Source: Neoceratodus forsteri (taxonomy: Eukaryota; Chordata; Ceratodontiformes; Ceratodontidae). From it: DNA of 64,000 nt. A model generated the notes under the pieces. That model worked only from the letters and a program-made list of their open reading frames with translations. It had not been told where the DNA came from and searched no databases. Position 1 is the stretch's first letter, and each line of letters opens with the position of its first letter. Shown piece by piece: positions 11,824 through 22,479 of this stretch. The DNA is taken from contig CM028131.1 in assembly GCA_016271365.2 (NCBI GenBank), positions 171,248,501 to 171,312,500 on the forward strand. Direction: 5' to 3'. A program made the position numbers and the translations under genes.

Positions 11824-12870
11824 TGAGCAAGTGAGAGAGGGGGAGTGACTGAGCTCAACTGAGCTCTGTCAGGACTGCTGCAGAATTCTTTGTGGGCAGA
11901 AAAAAGGTGCCAACGCATGCAGCAGCCCAGTACAAAAGGGCAGCCTGCAGTGCCAGGAGAAACAGAACTAGCGAGTGAGGGAGGGGGAGTGAACGAGCTC
12001 AACGGAGCTCTGTCAGGATTGCTGCACATTTCTTTGTGGGCAGAAAAAGGCGTCAATGCAGGCAGGGGCCCAGTACAAAAGGACAGCCTGCAGCACCGAG
12101 AGAAACAGAATGAGCAAGTGAGAGAGGGGGAGTGAGTGAGATCAGCAGAGCTCTGTCAGGACTGCTGCGGATTTCTTTGTGGGCAGAAAAAGGCACCAAT
12201 GCAGGCTGGAGCTCAGTACAAAAGAGCAGCCTGCAGCACTGGGAGAAACGGAACGAGCGAGTGAGGGGGAGGAGTGAGTGAGCTCAATGGAGCTCTGTCA
12301 GGACTGCTACAGATTTCTTTGTGGGCAGAAAAAGGTGCCAATGAAGGCAGGAGCCCAGTACAAAAGGGCAGCCTGCAGCGCCAGGAGAAACATAATGAAC
12401 AAGTGACAGAGGGGGAGTGAGTAACCTCGACGGAGCTCTGTCAGGACACCTGTGAACTTCTTTGTGGGTAGAAAAATGCGCCAATACAGGCAGGAGCCGA
12501 ATACAAAAAGGTAGCCTGCAGCACTGTGAGAAACAGAACAAGCGAGTGAGAGAGGGGGAGTGAGAGAGCTCAATGGAGCTGTGTCAGGACTGCTGCAGAT
12601 TTCTTTGTGGGCAGAAAAAGGTGCCAACGCAGGTGGGAGCCCGGTACAAAAGGGCAGTCTGCAGCATCAAGAGAAATAGAACAAGCGAGTGAGAGAGGGG
12701 GAGTGAGTGAGCTCAACGGAGCTCTGTCGGGATTGCTGTGGATTTCTTTGTAGGCAGGAAAAGGTGCCAATGCAAGCAGGAGCCCAGTACAAAAGGGCAG
12801 CCTGCAGTGTCGGAAGAAATAAAATGAGCAAGTGAGAGAGGGGGAGTGAGCAAGCTCAATGGAGCTCTGC
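11824..12870 (+). repeat. ~143-bp tandem repeat, about 7.3 copies
   Basis: Copies begin with GAGCRAGTGAGAGAGGGGGAG at about 11,824, 11,969, 12,112, 12,255, 12,397, 12,539, 12,683 and 12,826; spacing is 142-145 bp. Each has a GGAGCTCTGTCAGGACTGCT block, TTTCTTTGTGGGCAGAAAAA and a GTACAAAAGGGCAGCCTGCA block. Copies are well conserved. The regular GC-rich units followed by a non-repetitive leader resemble promoter monomers at the start of a LINE. That is inference, because no ORF follows before the next element begins. Confidence 0.85.
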
Positions 12871-13685
12871 CTGGACTTTAGAGCTGCACACCCTCCGGCC
12901 CAGGGTCCTCGGTGGTCCTATATTACTGCAGGGTCTCTCGAGTGGAGACAAAGCAATGATTGGATACTTTTAGGATTGCTGTAATAATACAGATTTAGCT
13001 GTTCTGTTTATTTCTTTAACTGAGCTTAGTACTGAGCTATACTGTTAGGACTGCTGTAATAATATGTATTTATTTGTTCTCTTTATTTCTCTAAGTGAGC
13101 TGAGTAATACTTGGAGTGCAATAGGATTTCTAACTGGGCTAAGTGAAACTATATGAGAGCCGAGAACAAAAAGTATGGTAGCTGAGGAGTGAAAAACGGA
13201 CAAGGAGGCTTTAGGATTGCTACAGTAATACAGTATCTAATGGATGAGATTTGAGACTGAATTAACCCAGTCAGCAAGGCGTCAGTAGGGGGACTAGTGT
13301 GGGGGGAAGGGGAACAGGAATTTGAGTAAATGGGGCCTAACTGTTGTAGTAGGGTACAGAACCTGGGAGTAACATAAGATGGGGGCCAAAATGGGGCAAG
13401 TGCCAAATGTCAATAGGGTGGCCATCTTTGAAAGGCTGGTGGAGTGTACAGGGTATGGGTCCACCATGATCCTGGACTGGGCTTGGAGGATGGAGGGGGG
13501 TGTATGGTCTGCAGATGACTGGCTAGTTTGAGGGAGGAACTGTGGATGTTAGGGAGGAGTCTAAGTGGCAGGGCAGATGAGTATGGTAGGCATCCTGTGG
13601 GAGGAGATAGGGGATGGCAAAGAGGGACCGAGGAAGAACAACTAGGGAGTGAAACCGACCCCAGTATCAGAGGTACTGCTATCTC
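12871..13685 (+). other. Non-coding segment after the 143-bp array
   Basis: No convincing ORF is present. A short internal repeat is visible: TAGGATTGCTGTAATAATACAGATTTA near 12,971 and TAGGACTGCTGTAATAATATGTATTTA near 13,047 share a core, with a third partial copy near 13,210. It ends abruptly at the CR1 B boundary. It may be the 5' leader of a truncated plus-strand retroelement headed by the 143-bp repeats. Confidence 0.35.
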
Positions 13686-15712
13686 CCTTCACAGTTCTCC
13701 ATGTTTAATATCCTTGGGTGTATGCCATCTGGTCCCATCGTTTTGACCACCTTCAATTTAGTCACCTCCTGCAGGATTCTTCTGCCTGTGAATGGACTAT
13801 TGTCCACCTCTTCACGCCTTTGCAACTGCTGTACTGCTGTGGCCTTTTCCCCGGCCCCTCTTCTGTGCATACTGAACAGAAAGACACAGTGGATGTCTTG
13901 GGGGGGCCCATGATAGTTCTTAGGCATGGTACTTTCACTTCCCAATACCTAAACAGCAGATATAAGCAAGCAGCATTTGCCATTGACAAATTGTTGTTCA
14001 ATGATGTGGCAGTTCTTTCTTCTGTTTGTTCTTTAGCCTTCCTGACTGCCCTCCCTGCTGCTTTTTGTTTTTCCTGATATATTTCTCTTTCCTCCTCCTT
14101 CCAAGTTATTTTGTATCTCATAAAGGCCCTCTTGTTTGCCTTTATCCACTCCGCTACCTCCCTTGTGAACCAAAGTTGTCTTTTTTTCGTTTTTCTCTTG
14201 CTAACCTGCCGAGTACAGAGATTTGTATCCCTATTGATACCCTCTTTAATTTTAGCCCACTGGTTCTTCACTCCCTCAGGTTCTCCTATCCTTAGCAGGG
14301 CATCCTTGAGAGATTCCCTCATTGCTTCAAAGCTGGCCTTCCTGAAGTGTAGAACCCTAGTTCTGGTGTTGTTTACTTCTGCCTTAGTCCTTATGGTAAA
14401 CCACACTGTGCGGTAGTCGTTGGTTCGCAGGTGGTCTTCCACCTTGATATCAGCAATGCTATCCCCATTTGTCAATACCAGGTCCAGCATTGCCCCTCCG
14501 TGAGTGGGTTCCTCCACTAGTTGCCTGAAGGAGGCACCAAGTAGAGAGTTGAGTAGTATGTCCCTTCTCCTGGTAGTTGCCACTGTAGACAGGCTCCAAT
14601 CTACGTCTGGTAGATTGAAGTCCCCGACTAGTAGTACCTCCCCCTTTTGAGCCATATTCTGAATTTCTTCCATTAACTCCTCATCCACAGCCAGACCGGT
14701 GGAACTGATAGTTGAGGCATTGGATGCCACACCTTGCGCCACACCAGTGACCTGGGTTTGGGAGCGAGCTTGGGCCATCGGGGGTCGGTGGGGGAGGAGA
14801 CGATCGAGCATCCATAGGACTGCTCTCATCTCCTGGTGAGGGACAGGGGAATGTCCCATGCATGTAGTGGCTCCTAGTGGTGGCTAGGTGCACTACAAGT
14901 CACAGGGACTTAGCAAATGGAACAAGACTTTGGGCGGCCACCCTCTGGACACATGTGGGAGCACGTGTGTAATGGCCTGGGCAACATTGCATGGCCCTCG
15001 TCTTGGGAAAACTAAGTAACCCCCCTAGTAAGCAAAGGTGGGACCAGTAGTAATGGCCCCATGTACACCGCCGGGCATCAGGATACTCAACCTGGATCCC
15101 TCCCCCTGTGTTCGGCTGCCCTTCCAATACTATAGACTGGGCAATGTTAGGAGTTGGCAGTCCTTCCATGGAGAACACAGACCCAGGAGGTTCGGACAAG
15201 CTGCCCAGGAATATGAGGGATGGCCCCCACCAGAATTGAGTGAACCACACTTCAGGCAGGATGGGAAGAGCTGTTAACTGAGTGCCCATGCTGGAGAGAT
15301 TCTGGAGGGTAAGGGAGTGCAGAAATAGAGTTCGAAAAAAAAAAAAACCTCCTCATCCACTTTCTCCTACTGTGCAGGTGGTCTGTAGATCACCCCTGTG
15401 CGGATGACATCCCCTTTCCTTTCCTTTCCTTCAGGGTGACCCACAGCACCTTTGCCCTCCCCTAAGATTCCTGTGCTTCCACTGCCTTTATGTGTTCCCT
15501 CACATAAAGAGCTACTCTTCCCCCCTTCCTTCCCTGTTCCTTCTAAACAGAGAATACCCTGGGATAGCCAGATCCCAGTCCTGGTTTTCATTGTACCAGA
15601 TCTCTCTGATGGCTACTAAGTCCAAGTCTGCCTCCACCATGACAGCCTCTAGATCTGCCATCTTGTTCCCAAGGCTATGGGTTTGCACATATTGCTTTCC
15701 AGTGTGTGGCAT
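13686..15712 (-). pseudogene. CR1 LINE B ORF2: endonuclease half
   Basis: The N-terminal apurinic-type endonuclease begins near 15,670 (NKMADLEAVMVEADLDLVAIREIWY) and runs to VIYRPPAQ at 15,367. It is interrupted by a SINE (14,689-15,348) and resumes with DEELMEEIQNMAQKGEVLLVGDFNLPDVDW (about 14,695-14,600), then LDLVLTN, the linker, and SPFTGRRILQEVTKLKV...GPDGIHPRIL at the start of RT. GDFN and LDLVLT are catalytic-core motifs; the usual SDH is changed to TND. The reverse transcriptase is missing: the copy is cut at 13,686 on its 3' side, which is unusual for a LINE and implies a later deletion or rearrangement. Confidence 0.88.
14689..15348 (+). mobile_element. tRNA-headed SINE (~660 bp) with perfect 12-bp TSD
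   Basis: The insertion starts AGCCAGACCGGTGG, contains GATAGTTGAGGCATTGGATG and a GACCTGGGTTTGGGAGCGAG box B-like stretch, and ends in A13 at 15,335-15,347. It is flanked by identical CTCCTCATCCAC repeats (14,677-14,688 and 15,349-15,360). Removing one copy plus the insert rejoins the CR1 B endonuclease frame. The same head occurs at 38,226-38,307, where box A (TGGTGTAGAGG) is intact, confirming tRNA ancestry. The long ~570-bp body is not one I recognise. Confidence 0.85.
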
Positions 15713-15894
15713 TGATCCCCTTCCTTTTACATGCTACCTCTATCCTATTATACCGACTCCCCTTCTCGATACCATTCCCACCTCCTGCCCCTTGTTTTTC
15801 CCCTATTCCATGGTTCTATTTGATGTTTTACTCTCTTCTGATAGTAATCACTCCTTTCCTGATCCTGTGGGGGGGGGGTTGACTATGTCGCCCT

Positions 15895-16960
15895 GCCCTA
15901 TTCTGCCTCCCCTCTTGGCTGGTTTAAATGCTCACCAATGAAGCATCTAAACCTCTCACTGAGAATATCAGAGCCCCTTCTGGACAGATACAGGCCATCC
16001 CTGCTATACAGGCCTGCACTGCATCCTTCCAGGTGTCGCACCAATCCCCAATGAATCTGAACCCCTCCCTTCCACACCAATCCTTCAACCAAGCATTGAA
16101 TTCATTGGTGCGGTGAGTTCTGTCCTTTCCCCTGTGATAGACCAGTAGTACCTCCAAGAAGATTACGGATAATGCCACCTGTCCAAGACCTCTCCCCAGT
16201 TTCTTCAAATCCTCCTGGACTTCTGCTGGCTCACTGTGAGCTAGATCATTTGTCCCCAGGTGGACAACAATGTCAAGCTCCCCCTTCCTGCCCACTGCCC
16301 CAGCTATCCTTTAGAACCTCCTTCCATCCTTCTATGTGGTGACATCATGCAGGCACTGGACCTCCCATACCTCATCACTACCTGTCCCCAGCTTAACCCC
16401 CCTTTACAATGGAGTCCCCCACCAGGATGTGCTTCTTCCTCCTGTGGGATCTTCCATTACCACCACCTGGGATCTCCACCTTGGAGGTTCCCCATATCCC
16501 TTCTGGCCACTGTTGCGGGTTCCTACACTGGGCATTACTGCTCTGCTATGGTGGTGTATGAGTTTTACAGTGGAATCAGTTCTGGGATGTGTCTGCTGTC
16601 CACCTACCTAACCCTCCCTGAGCCCACTGTTGTCCATCTTCCCCTCCTTCTAGGCAACCTCTGAGGAAGTGGTGGTGGACTAGGTGGTCTCTGGGTAGGG
16701 AGTTAGGTCTCACTGACCCAAAACAGCTTGTCTTTGAGTTTGGTGACCTCCTCCCTTCCCCTGGAGAGGTGCAAGCAAATAGGGCAGCAGTGCAGCCTCC
16801 AGAAAGTGCTCCACTGCTGGCCCACAAGCACTACATTTTACCAATATCCACATTATATCCTGCCTATCAACTCTTCTTACTGTATGTCTATTTCTGTCCC
16901 CCAATAGGAACTTGCTGCTACTCCCCACAGCCTTAGGGTATCTGTTACCCAATGCAGTGA
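15895..16960 (-). pseudogene. CR1 LINE B ORF1 with SGNH esterase domain
   Basis: Minus-strand frames from about 16,960 read a Cys-containing N-terminal segment (VKCSACGPAVEHF), then ILVGDSIVKG near 16,420 (esterase block I, GDS), ELDIVVHLGTNDLAHSEP near 16,260 (block III, GxND), EVQEDLKKLGRGL, NAWLKDWCGREGFRFI, and RDGLYLSRRGSD near 15,990 (block V). CR1 ORF1 proteins commonly carry this SGNH/GDSL esterase. In this copy the block V position, usually DxxH, reads Tyr instead of His, so the triad is broken. Several frame changes also interrupt it. ORF2 lies directly downstream. Confidence 0.8.
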
Positions 16961-17103
16961 TTCACCTGTACCCTTAATGTAGGGTCAGATGCCCAATCTG
17001 GTGTGCCTTGAATGACTCCCTTCTTTTTGCCTTAGTTAGTGTTTGGGAGGTGTCCTGTGTTAGTTCTCCAACAGGCGCCTAACAACAGGGTGGCGTGCCC
17101 TAA

Positions 17104-17152
17104 GAAAGCATGTGAGACCAATCTTACAACCATAAGAGTGGTCTCCCAGGCA
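17104..17152. repeat. Second copy of the GGAGACCATTCTTATGGTTGT motif
   Basis: GCATGTGAGACCAATCTTAC followed by AACCATAAGAGTGGTCTCC is the reverse complement of about 7,645-7,683 with few changes. The two lie in inverted orientation 9.5 kb apart and flank both CR1 copies and all three tandem arrays. Confidence 0.5.
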
Positions 17153-17159
17153 ATATTAA

Positions 17160-19390
17160 AGAGCAACTCACTATTATAAATACAAAGCTTAGAAACACTA
17201 GAGCTACACCAATTATGTTTTCATTTTATTGTTTTCAATTTTTTTAACTTTCCCCTGCTGCTAGTCTACTAAATATTGTAGATAATGCAGCAATTATTCC
17301 ACCGAGTCTTTCAAATGTACCTGACACTAACCTGCTAACCACACAATTACAGTTTGTGACATCACAGTCTGTTGTCGTGCTGAGCACTGTGATGTTATAA
17401 ACAAAGACACTGTGAGGTTAACAGGGAGAGGCAAATGTTTTCAAGTGTTTTCTATACAAACTTATTAGATGGACTACCAAGATGGGTTGTAAATCTTGGA
17501 AAGAAACATTGAAATTAAAAAAAATGATTATCTAGTAAATTGTGAAAGCTGAAATATCTAATTTAGGAAAGCATATGCTAAAGTTCTGAGTTTCTCTTTA
17601 ACATACAGCTTAATCTACTGTATATATTTCCATATAGATTGCAGGTAAATGACCTGCTAATGGAGAATTTAATTTTCTATCTAAAGTCACTACTCACTTT
17701 GAATAATCTTTAGTTTGGAGGCAGTATAATCTAGCAAAGAGAGTACACTGGCATACTGTGTGAGCCTGAGTGAATCTCTTAACCGTCTTTTGCTTAATTC
17801 TCCCCTGGGTCACACCTGGACATGACCTTCAGCTCAGTGTGCCTTGCCAGGCCAAAAGAATTCCAAATAAATACTGTAAATGGTTAGTGTTGGTTCTAAA
17901 TTTTAGAACTAGCAAGGTTATAATTTTTGTATTTAGCTGTTTCTGCCCACTCTTGTCAAACAATTTCCAGTTTCTTGTAAACTCATACCTTTCTCAGCGT
18001 GTCACAAGTAGCTGGTAAGATGCCGGTAATACAGTTAAACAAATGTCAAATCACGGACGGCACACAGAAGCTGAAGTGACAGCACCTTCCCAGTGTCTTT
18101 GCACTTCTCACAATAACCTGCCAGTAGACTAGCAGTGAGCTGATATTAACCACAGGAGACAATGCCAACATTCATTAGAGATGGGAGAACTTGAAATAGG
18201 TTCAGTCTGGGTTATTTTTTTCTTCCAATCCAGTCAGGTTCTAGTCTGAAATAGTCAACTCCAGGCTTTTGAATTTATAAATAAGGATAAAGATACCGTT
18301 TCTCCTTTTGTGAGATAGATTTTCAGTTTCCTGAATTGATGGGGATCTGGTTACTTGGTGAATCATATTTGTGGTACTGTACCAGACAGTCATTTACTAC
18401 CAGGCAAATATTTTCAGGTTATGCATTGTGAAATGGTAGTGTCCCTGTTTCACAATGCTGATGACATTACTACAGCCATGTAAAGCACTAGACCCACCAG
18501 TTGAAATCAATTTGAAATAGTTAAATCATCATACAAACAATAGATTTAAAGGGACACTGTTGACCCCCTTAAGACTCAAAGTGTCTTTAGTTTAAAATAT
18601 ACATTTAATGATTGTTCACATTCTGTAGACAGCTGATGTAGCTGGCAGTTTGAGTCTGATTCTTTTTTTCCTTTTTTTTTTTTAAATGAAAAACAGACAT
18701 TCCAACACACTGGTGTTACAACGCAAAAAAATGTGTTTGCTTACATTCCTTGATCAACTTCCACTGCATCTTTCCTGGACTTGGGAACAATCCCACTACT
18801 GTCTAGCCACTTATGATGTAGTGGGAGAGGAGACTAATGAATTATGAGTGTCTGCACTGTTTGGGGGTACTCCTAATCTTCAGGAAGTATGCTCTGCCAC
18901 TGGTGAGCTATGTTTCTATCCCCTCACACATGCAGATAAATTGCATATTTTGAGTCAGTCCATTGCATAATCTTACACAATCATATTATTGTATATCAGA
19001 TTATCTGTTCATACAAAGTATCACACCTGTTACCCTACCAAATTTCTAATGTCCTTGAAGACACATCATTCCACAGTGGTCAAAAAAAGAAATAATCTGG
19101 CAATTGCCACCCTGCCTCCCAATTCTTCTGCAGAAGAACCTCATACCCTGACAAACACAACCAGTTCACTGTTCCTAAACACACACACAAAAAAAGGATC
19201 TTCTGAACTGTGGGAATATTTTTCAGACAACACTGCAAATCCAATAGAAAACTACAAAACAAATGAAAATAGATTTTTTGTATAACATTTCTACCATCGT
19301 CATATTACTTTCTATCTAAAAAATACAAATAATAAAAGTGATAATGCAAAATAATAATCATAATACAAACATATCATTATAAACCTGTGG
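17160..19390. other. Anonymous DNA, no gene seen
   Basis: No recognisable protein is encoded; the 98-codon frame at 18,989-19,285 has no known domain. One palindromic unit lies at 17,354-17,400 (separate entry). A TTAAAGGGACACT start near 18,547 resembles a TTAA-type MITE end, but no matching far end is clear. Confidence 0.5.
17354..17400. repeat. Short palindromic element, copy 1
   Basis: TTGTGACATCACAGT at the left pairs with ACTGTGATGTTATAA at the right around a 17-bp loop. The same unit occurs at 56,314-56,360 with perfect 13-bp arms (TTGTGACATCACA / TGTGATGTCACAA). The arms contain TGACATCA, close to a CRE/AP-1-type site. Two copies 39 kb apart with similar loops suggest a dispersed short foldback element. 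Confidence 0.55.
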
Positions 19391-19950
19391 CACTGCAAGG
19401 GAGAATATAATAGTTTACATGAGGAAAAAGTGGAGAGCCGGAAGGAGGTATACACCCTCTTTGGCAATCTAAAACCCTAGCACTTAATTACTGTTAAATC
19501 TCCTTAGCACCATCTCTGACATCCCTCCCCCGCTACCCTCCCCTTCACCTTTCCTACCGCCTACCTAATGCCCCTCCCCATCTGTCCTGACAAGGTCTGT
19601 TGGCTGATTTCAACTTACCTTATGATTTTACCAGTAACTGACAAAGCTTGTTTTGGCTGATTTTTAATTTACTGTATGCATTCCTGTGCATGAAACTGCT
19701 TAGCGTTACTTGTTTCTATTCTTTAATTCACTGTGAATGTCAACCATTGCCTTATTTTCTTATTTACAATTATTTTACTATACCTTGTTTAGTCTGTAAA
19801 CCTGTTGATCTCTTTTCTCTATGTATACTGTTGTGCCATACTTTTTGTCCTGTTAAACTGTTGTATTATGCTGCTGACGTGAAACCTTTGTAAAAGAGCT
19901 CTAAGCTCAAAGGTATTTGTAATCTGAGATCTAAAATAAAATAAAAAAAT
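19390..19950 (+). mobile_element. L2-like LINE 3' UTR remnant
   Basis: The pyrimidine-rich text (CCTCCCCCGCTACCCTCCCC) is followed by ACCTTTGTAAAAGAGCTCTAAGCTCAAAGG (about 19,886-19,915), then AATCTGAGATCTAAAATAAAATAAA. It matches the 3' terminal hairpin and tail of the LINE fragment ending at 44,332 (ACCTTTGTAAATGAGCCTCTGG...CTCAAAGG). No ORF remains. The hAT element inserted just after its A/T-rich tail. Confidence 0.65.
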
Positions 19951-19979
19951 ATATATATCTCTCTACTCAGCAATTAATA

Positions 19980-19987
19980 GTAACTAA
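19980..19987. repeat. hAT target-site duplication, left (GTAACTAA)
   Basis: GTAACTAA is present here and, identically, at 48,300-48,307, directly outside terminal sequences that both begin TAGGC. Eight base pairs is the expected duplication length for hAT transposases. Confidence 0.8.
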
Positions 19988-20004
19988 TAGGCATTGGCGG
20001 GTGA

Positions 20005-20200
20005 TGAAATACCATACCCTAAATGCAATCTGCAGGTATCTCCAAACTATCCTAAATTACCCTGAAAATACCCTAATGAAAAACAGGTAGCTGGTTAGGG
20101 TAGGGTAGGGAAGTAACTACCCTAATCTCTCTACTGCCATATTACTCTAACATGAGCATAACAAAATGTGAAATGCTTTGTTTTTGACTACCCTAAACAG
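20005..20200. promoter_or_regulatory. hAT left subterminal repeat region
   Basis: TACCCTAA-type words occur at about 20,015, 20,060, 20,070, 20,128 and 20,192, with the reverse form TTAGGGTAGGGTAGGG at about 20,095-20,110. This clustered, bidirectional arrangement within 200 bp of the terminus is the usual form of hAT transposase binding sites. It resembles telomeric repeat only by coincidence. Confidence 0.6.
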
Positions 20201-20751
20201 ATAAAACTTCTCACAAGGAGCTGTCTTGAGTCAGGTATGGTAGACACAGCTGCTCTGAGTAAGCCTGCCACTGTTTCCAAAATACAGTTTTTAGTATTAT
20301 GTCTGTATAAGGTATTCTCTATAGGCCCACCATGATATGCCCTGACTTTTTCTTATTATTGCAAATTGCCAGTCTACATTTCTGCAGTAGTTAGTGAAAC
20401 AGAAAGCCTTTTACAGTTAAAGGAGTCATTCATTTACTGGGCTATTGTGTGAGACAGGTAGGTATGAGATGCACAGCTGCTCTGAGTGAACCGGCTGCTG
20501 TTACCAAAAAATATACTTATGGCAATCATTGCTGAGGCAAAATACATGAAAAACTGATGATTAATAAGACTAAGAGTAATGGGGCATGTGTGGCTGGCAA
20601 GGTGGCGGAGAATGACAGCAACATTGAGGAAAGTGATGATAATGGAAACTGTGGTAACAATTCTGATATAATGCTTACAATGCAACATGTCTTCAAGAAT
20701 TTGTGTAGTGCTCATTTAGAGCAGGATGGAACAGCATGTCAAAGAACACAT

Positions 20752-21417
20752 TTAAAGAAAAACTACACCCTCGGATAATTTAAATTTTATTTGTTTCCTT
20801 GTCAAGAGACAACTCCTTTCCTGTAGCTGTTAGGGCTATATGTGTTAGCCTTAGTTTGTTTTCACTGCTCATGGTAGCCCCCCTATGATTGCCCTGGGGG
20901 TCTCCATTTCATGGTTGTTGAACTCTCATTGTCCATGAGAACTGCATTAGCATATGAGAACATGATGTCAGATCAACTATTTATATCATGTATCTCTATA
21001 CTGAAAGAACAAATATCCTGCAAAAACTCTCTAGAAACTCATAAACTGAATGGAGTTTAAAAGGAAAAAACCTGCATTATAACTCAGATTGTTTGCAAAG
21101 CTCACTGAAGGTCAATGTGGTATTTCACACCTTCTTTCAGCTTGTTTCTTTGAAGACTAATTAAGCAGACAGGCATACTGGGGAGTTTAAAGAGTGATTA
21201 CGCATCATGTTCTCATATGCTAATGCAGCTCTCAGGGACAATGAGATTTCAACAACCACAAAATGGAGGCTCCCAGAACAGTTAACAGGGCCTAGTATGA
21301 ACTGTAGAAACAGACTAAAGCAGTTGCATACATCCTTAACAGCTACATGAAAAGAGTTGTCTGTTGACATGGAAACATATAACATTTAGAAGATAAGAGG
21401 GTGTAGTTTTCCTTTAA
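20752..21417. mobile_element. TTAA foldback MITE (piggyBac-like, T2 type)
   Basis: The ends are TTAAAGAAAAACTACACCCTC and, reverse-complemented, TTAAAGGAAAACTACACCCTC. Homology between the two arms continues inward for about 200 bp each, for example GCATTAGCATATGAGAACAT on the left at about 20,946 and its reverse complement at about 21,205. Total length is 666 bp including the TTAA at each end. TTAA targets and TTAAAGGRR termini are features of the piggyBac-like T2 MITEs known from Xenopus. It carries no transposase and sits inside the hAT 3' region. Confidence 0.85.
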
Positions 21418-21799
21418 CAACAAAATGTAAAACATAAAAAAGTGAATGCAAGGTAATGGTGCCAGCATAGTAAGAAAAATGCCTGTTTGTCCATGAAATG
21501 TACCCATGGTGGGATATAGTTCAGAGGGACAGTTGCAACTGCTAAGAGAGAGAGAGATGTTTGCAATGTTAACCAAATTTGCCAGTATGACGCTCCAGAC
21601 AGGATTTTGTTTTTGCACACAACCTAGTTGGCATATTCAGGATCACTGTTTGCAGACTGTTTTTCATTTCCAAGGTCGGAATTGCATAATTCAGTGTTTA
21701 GTGCAATTGAACCTTATCTGCTGTCAAAGTCTATGTTTCTATGTTAATTGTCAGCAATCATTTTGAGAAATGTATGCTGTTTTACGTTTGCAGAACTTA

Positions 21800-22470
21800 G
21801 CAGTGTTCTTTAGTCAGTGACCATTCCTCCAGCTGCACTGAATACCTATTCTGAATATACACATGAAGGTGGACAACTGAAGTACATTATTGCAGTATTT
21901 GCTAGATCGGGCCATATTGTTATCTTTTGTTTGCACTTGATTAATGGAACTTCCTTGAGGCTAGTCACAGTATGGTCTGAAAAATACTCCTGAATCATTG
22001 TGCTGCATGACATGACTAACAGTCTGGAAGATGATCCCGCTGCACTCTCCTTAAAGGATTCTAGTCCATGTTGTTGTAGACAACTCAGAATTAATTTGCC
22101 TTTCTGACCCTGAACATAGGATGCCCAAGAATTTGCTGTAGCTGTCCATTGCCTCGCTGATGACACTGGTGATTGTGAACAATTTATAGATGTGCTATTC
22201 TCTGTGACAGAAGCACACTTTGATGGTTCATCAGATTCTGACTTCTATATATCAGTTAATGGTGTCACTTTGACACTGACAAATATGGTTAGCAGCTCTC
22301 TCCAATACTCAGTTTCTTCCCCTGTAGGAAGGATGGCTTCAATGTTACCCTTAAAGTGTGAATCTAGCAACATAGCCAACACAGATGGTGGCAACGCTGA
22401 GCCAGCCATCGCAGCAGTTTTTGTAGAGCTTGAATGTTTTATGCTTTTATTCTTGTTTTAGTTTTGTTTT
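21800..22470 (-). pseudogene. hAT transposase C-terminus (hATC dimerisation domain)
   Basis: On the minus strand from about 22,440 the frame reads SHFKGNIEAILPTGEETEYW, then a serine-rich stretch, TATANSWASYV, SSSRLLVMSCSTMIQEYFSD, KITIWPDLANTAIMYFSCPP, a stop in place of the Arg of the SERVFS motif, and VFSAAGGMVTD. This is the C-terminal dimerisation segment of hAT transposases (LAxxAxxxLxxPxSSxxSERxFSxxG). It is separated from the transposase core by the ~20-kb L2 insertion complex. A second stop follows near 22,250. Confidence 0.85.
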
Positions 22471-22479
22471 ATATATTTT

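Noticed and set aside
8048..16960. One CR1 element split by an insertion of satellites
   Set aside because: Both halves contain the same ORF2 linker block (SPF...LKV), so they overlap and must be two copies.
18547..18600. Second TTAA-type MITE starting TTAAAGGGACACT
   Set aside because: The only nearby inverted match (AGTGTCTTTAGTTTAA) is short and gapped; no clear far end was found.
20090..20115. TTAGGGTAGGGTAGGG as interstitial telomere repeat
   Set aside because: The period is 5-6 bases and irregular, and matching ACCCTAA words are spread on both strands at both hAT ends. Transposase-binding subterminal repeats explain it better.
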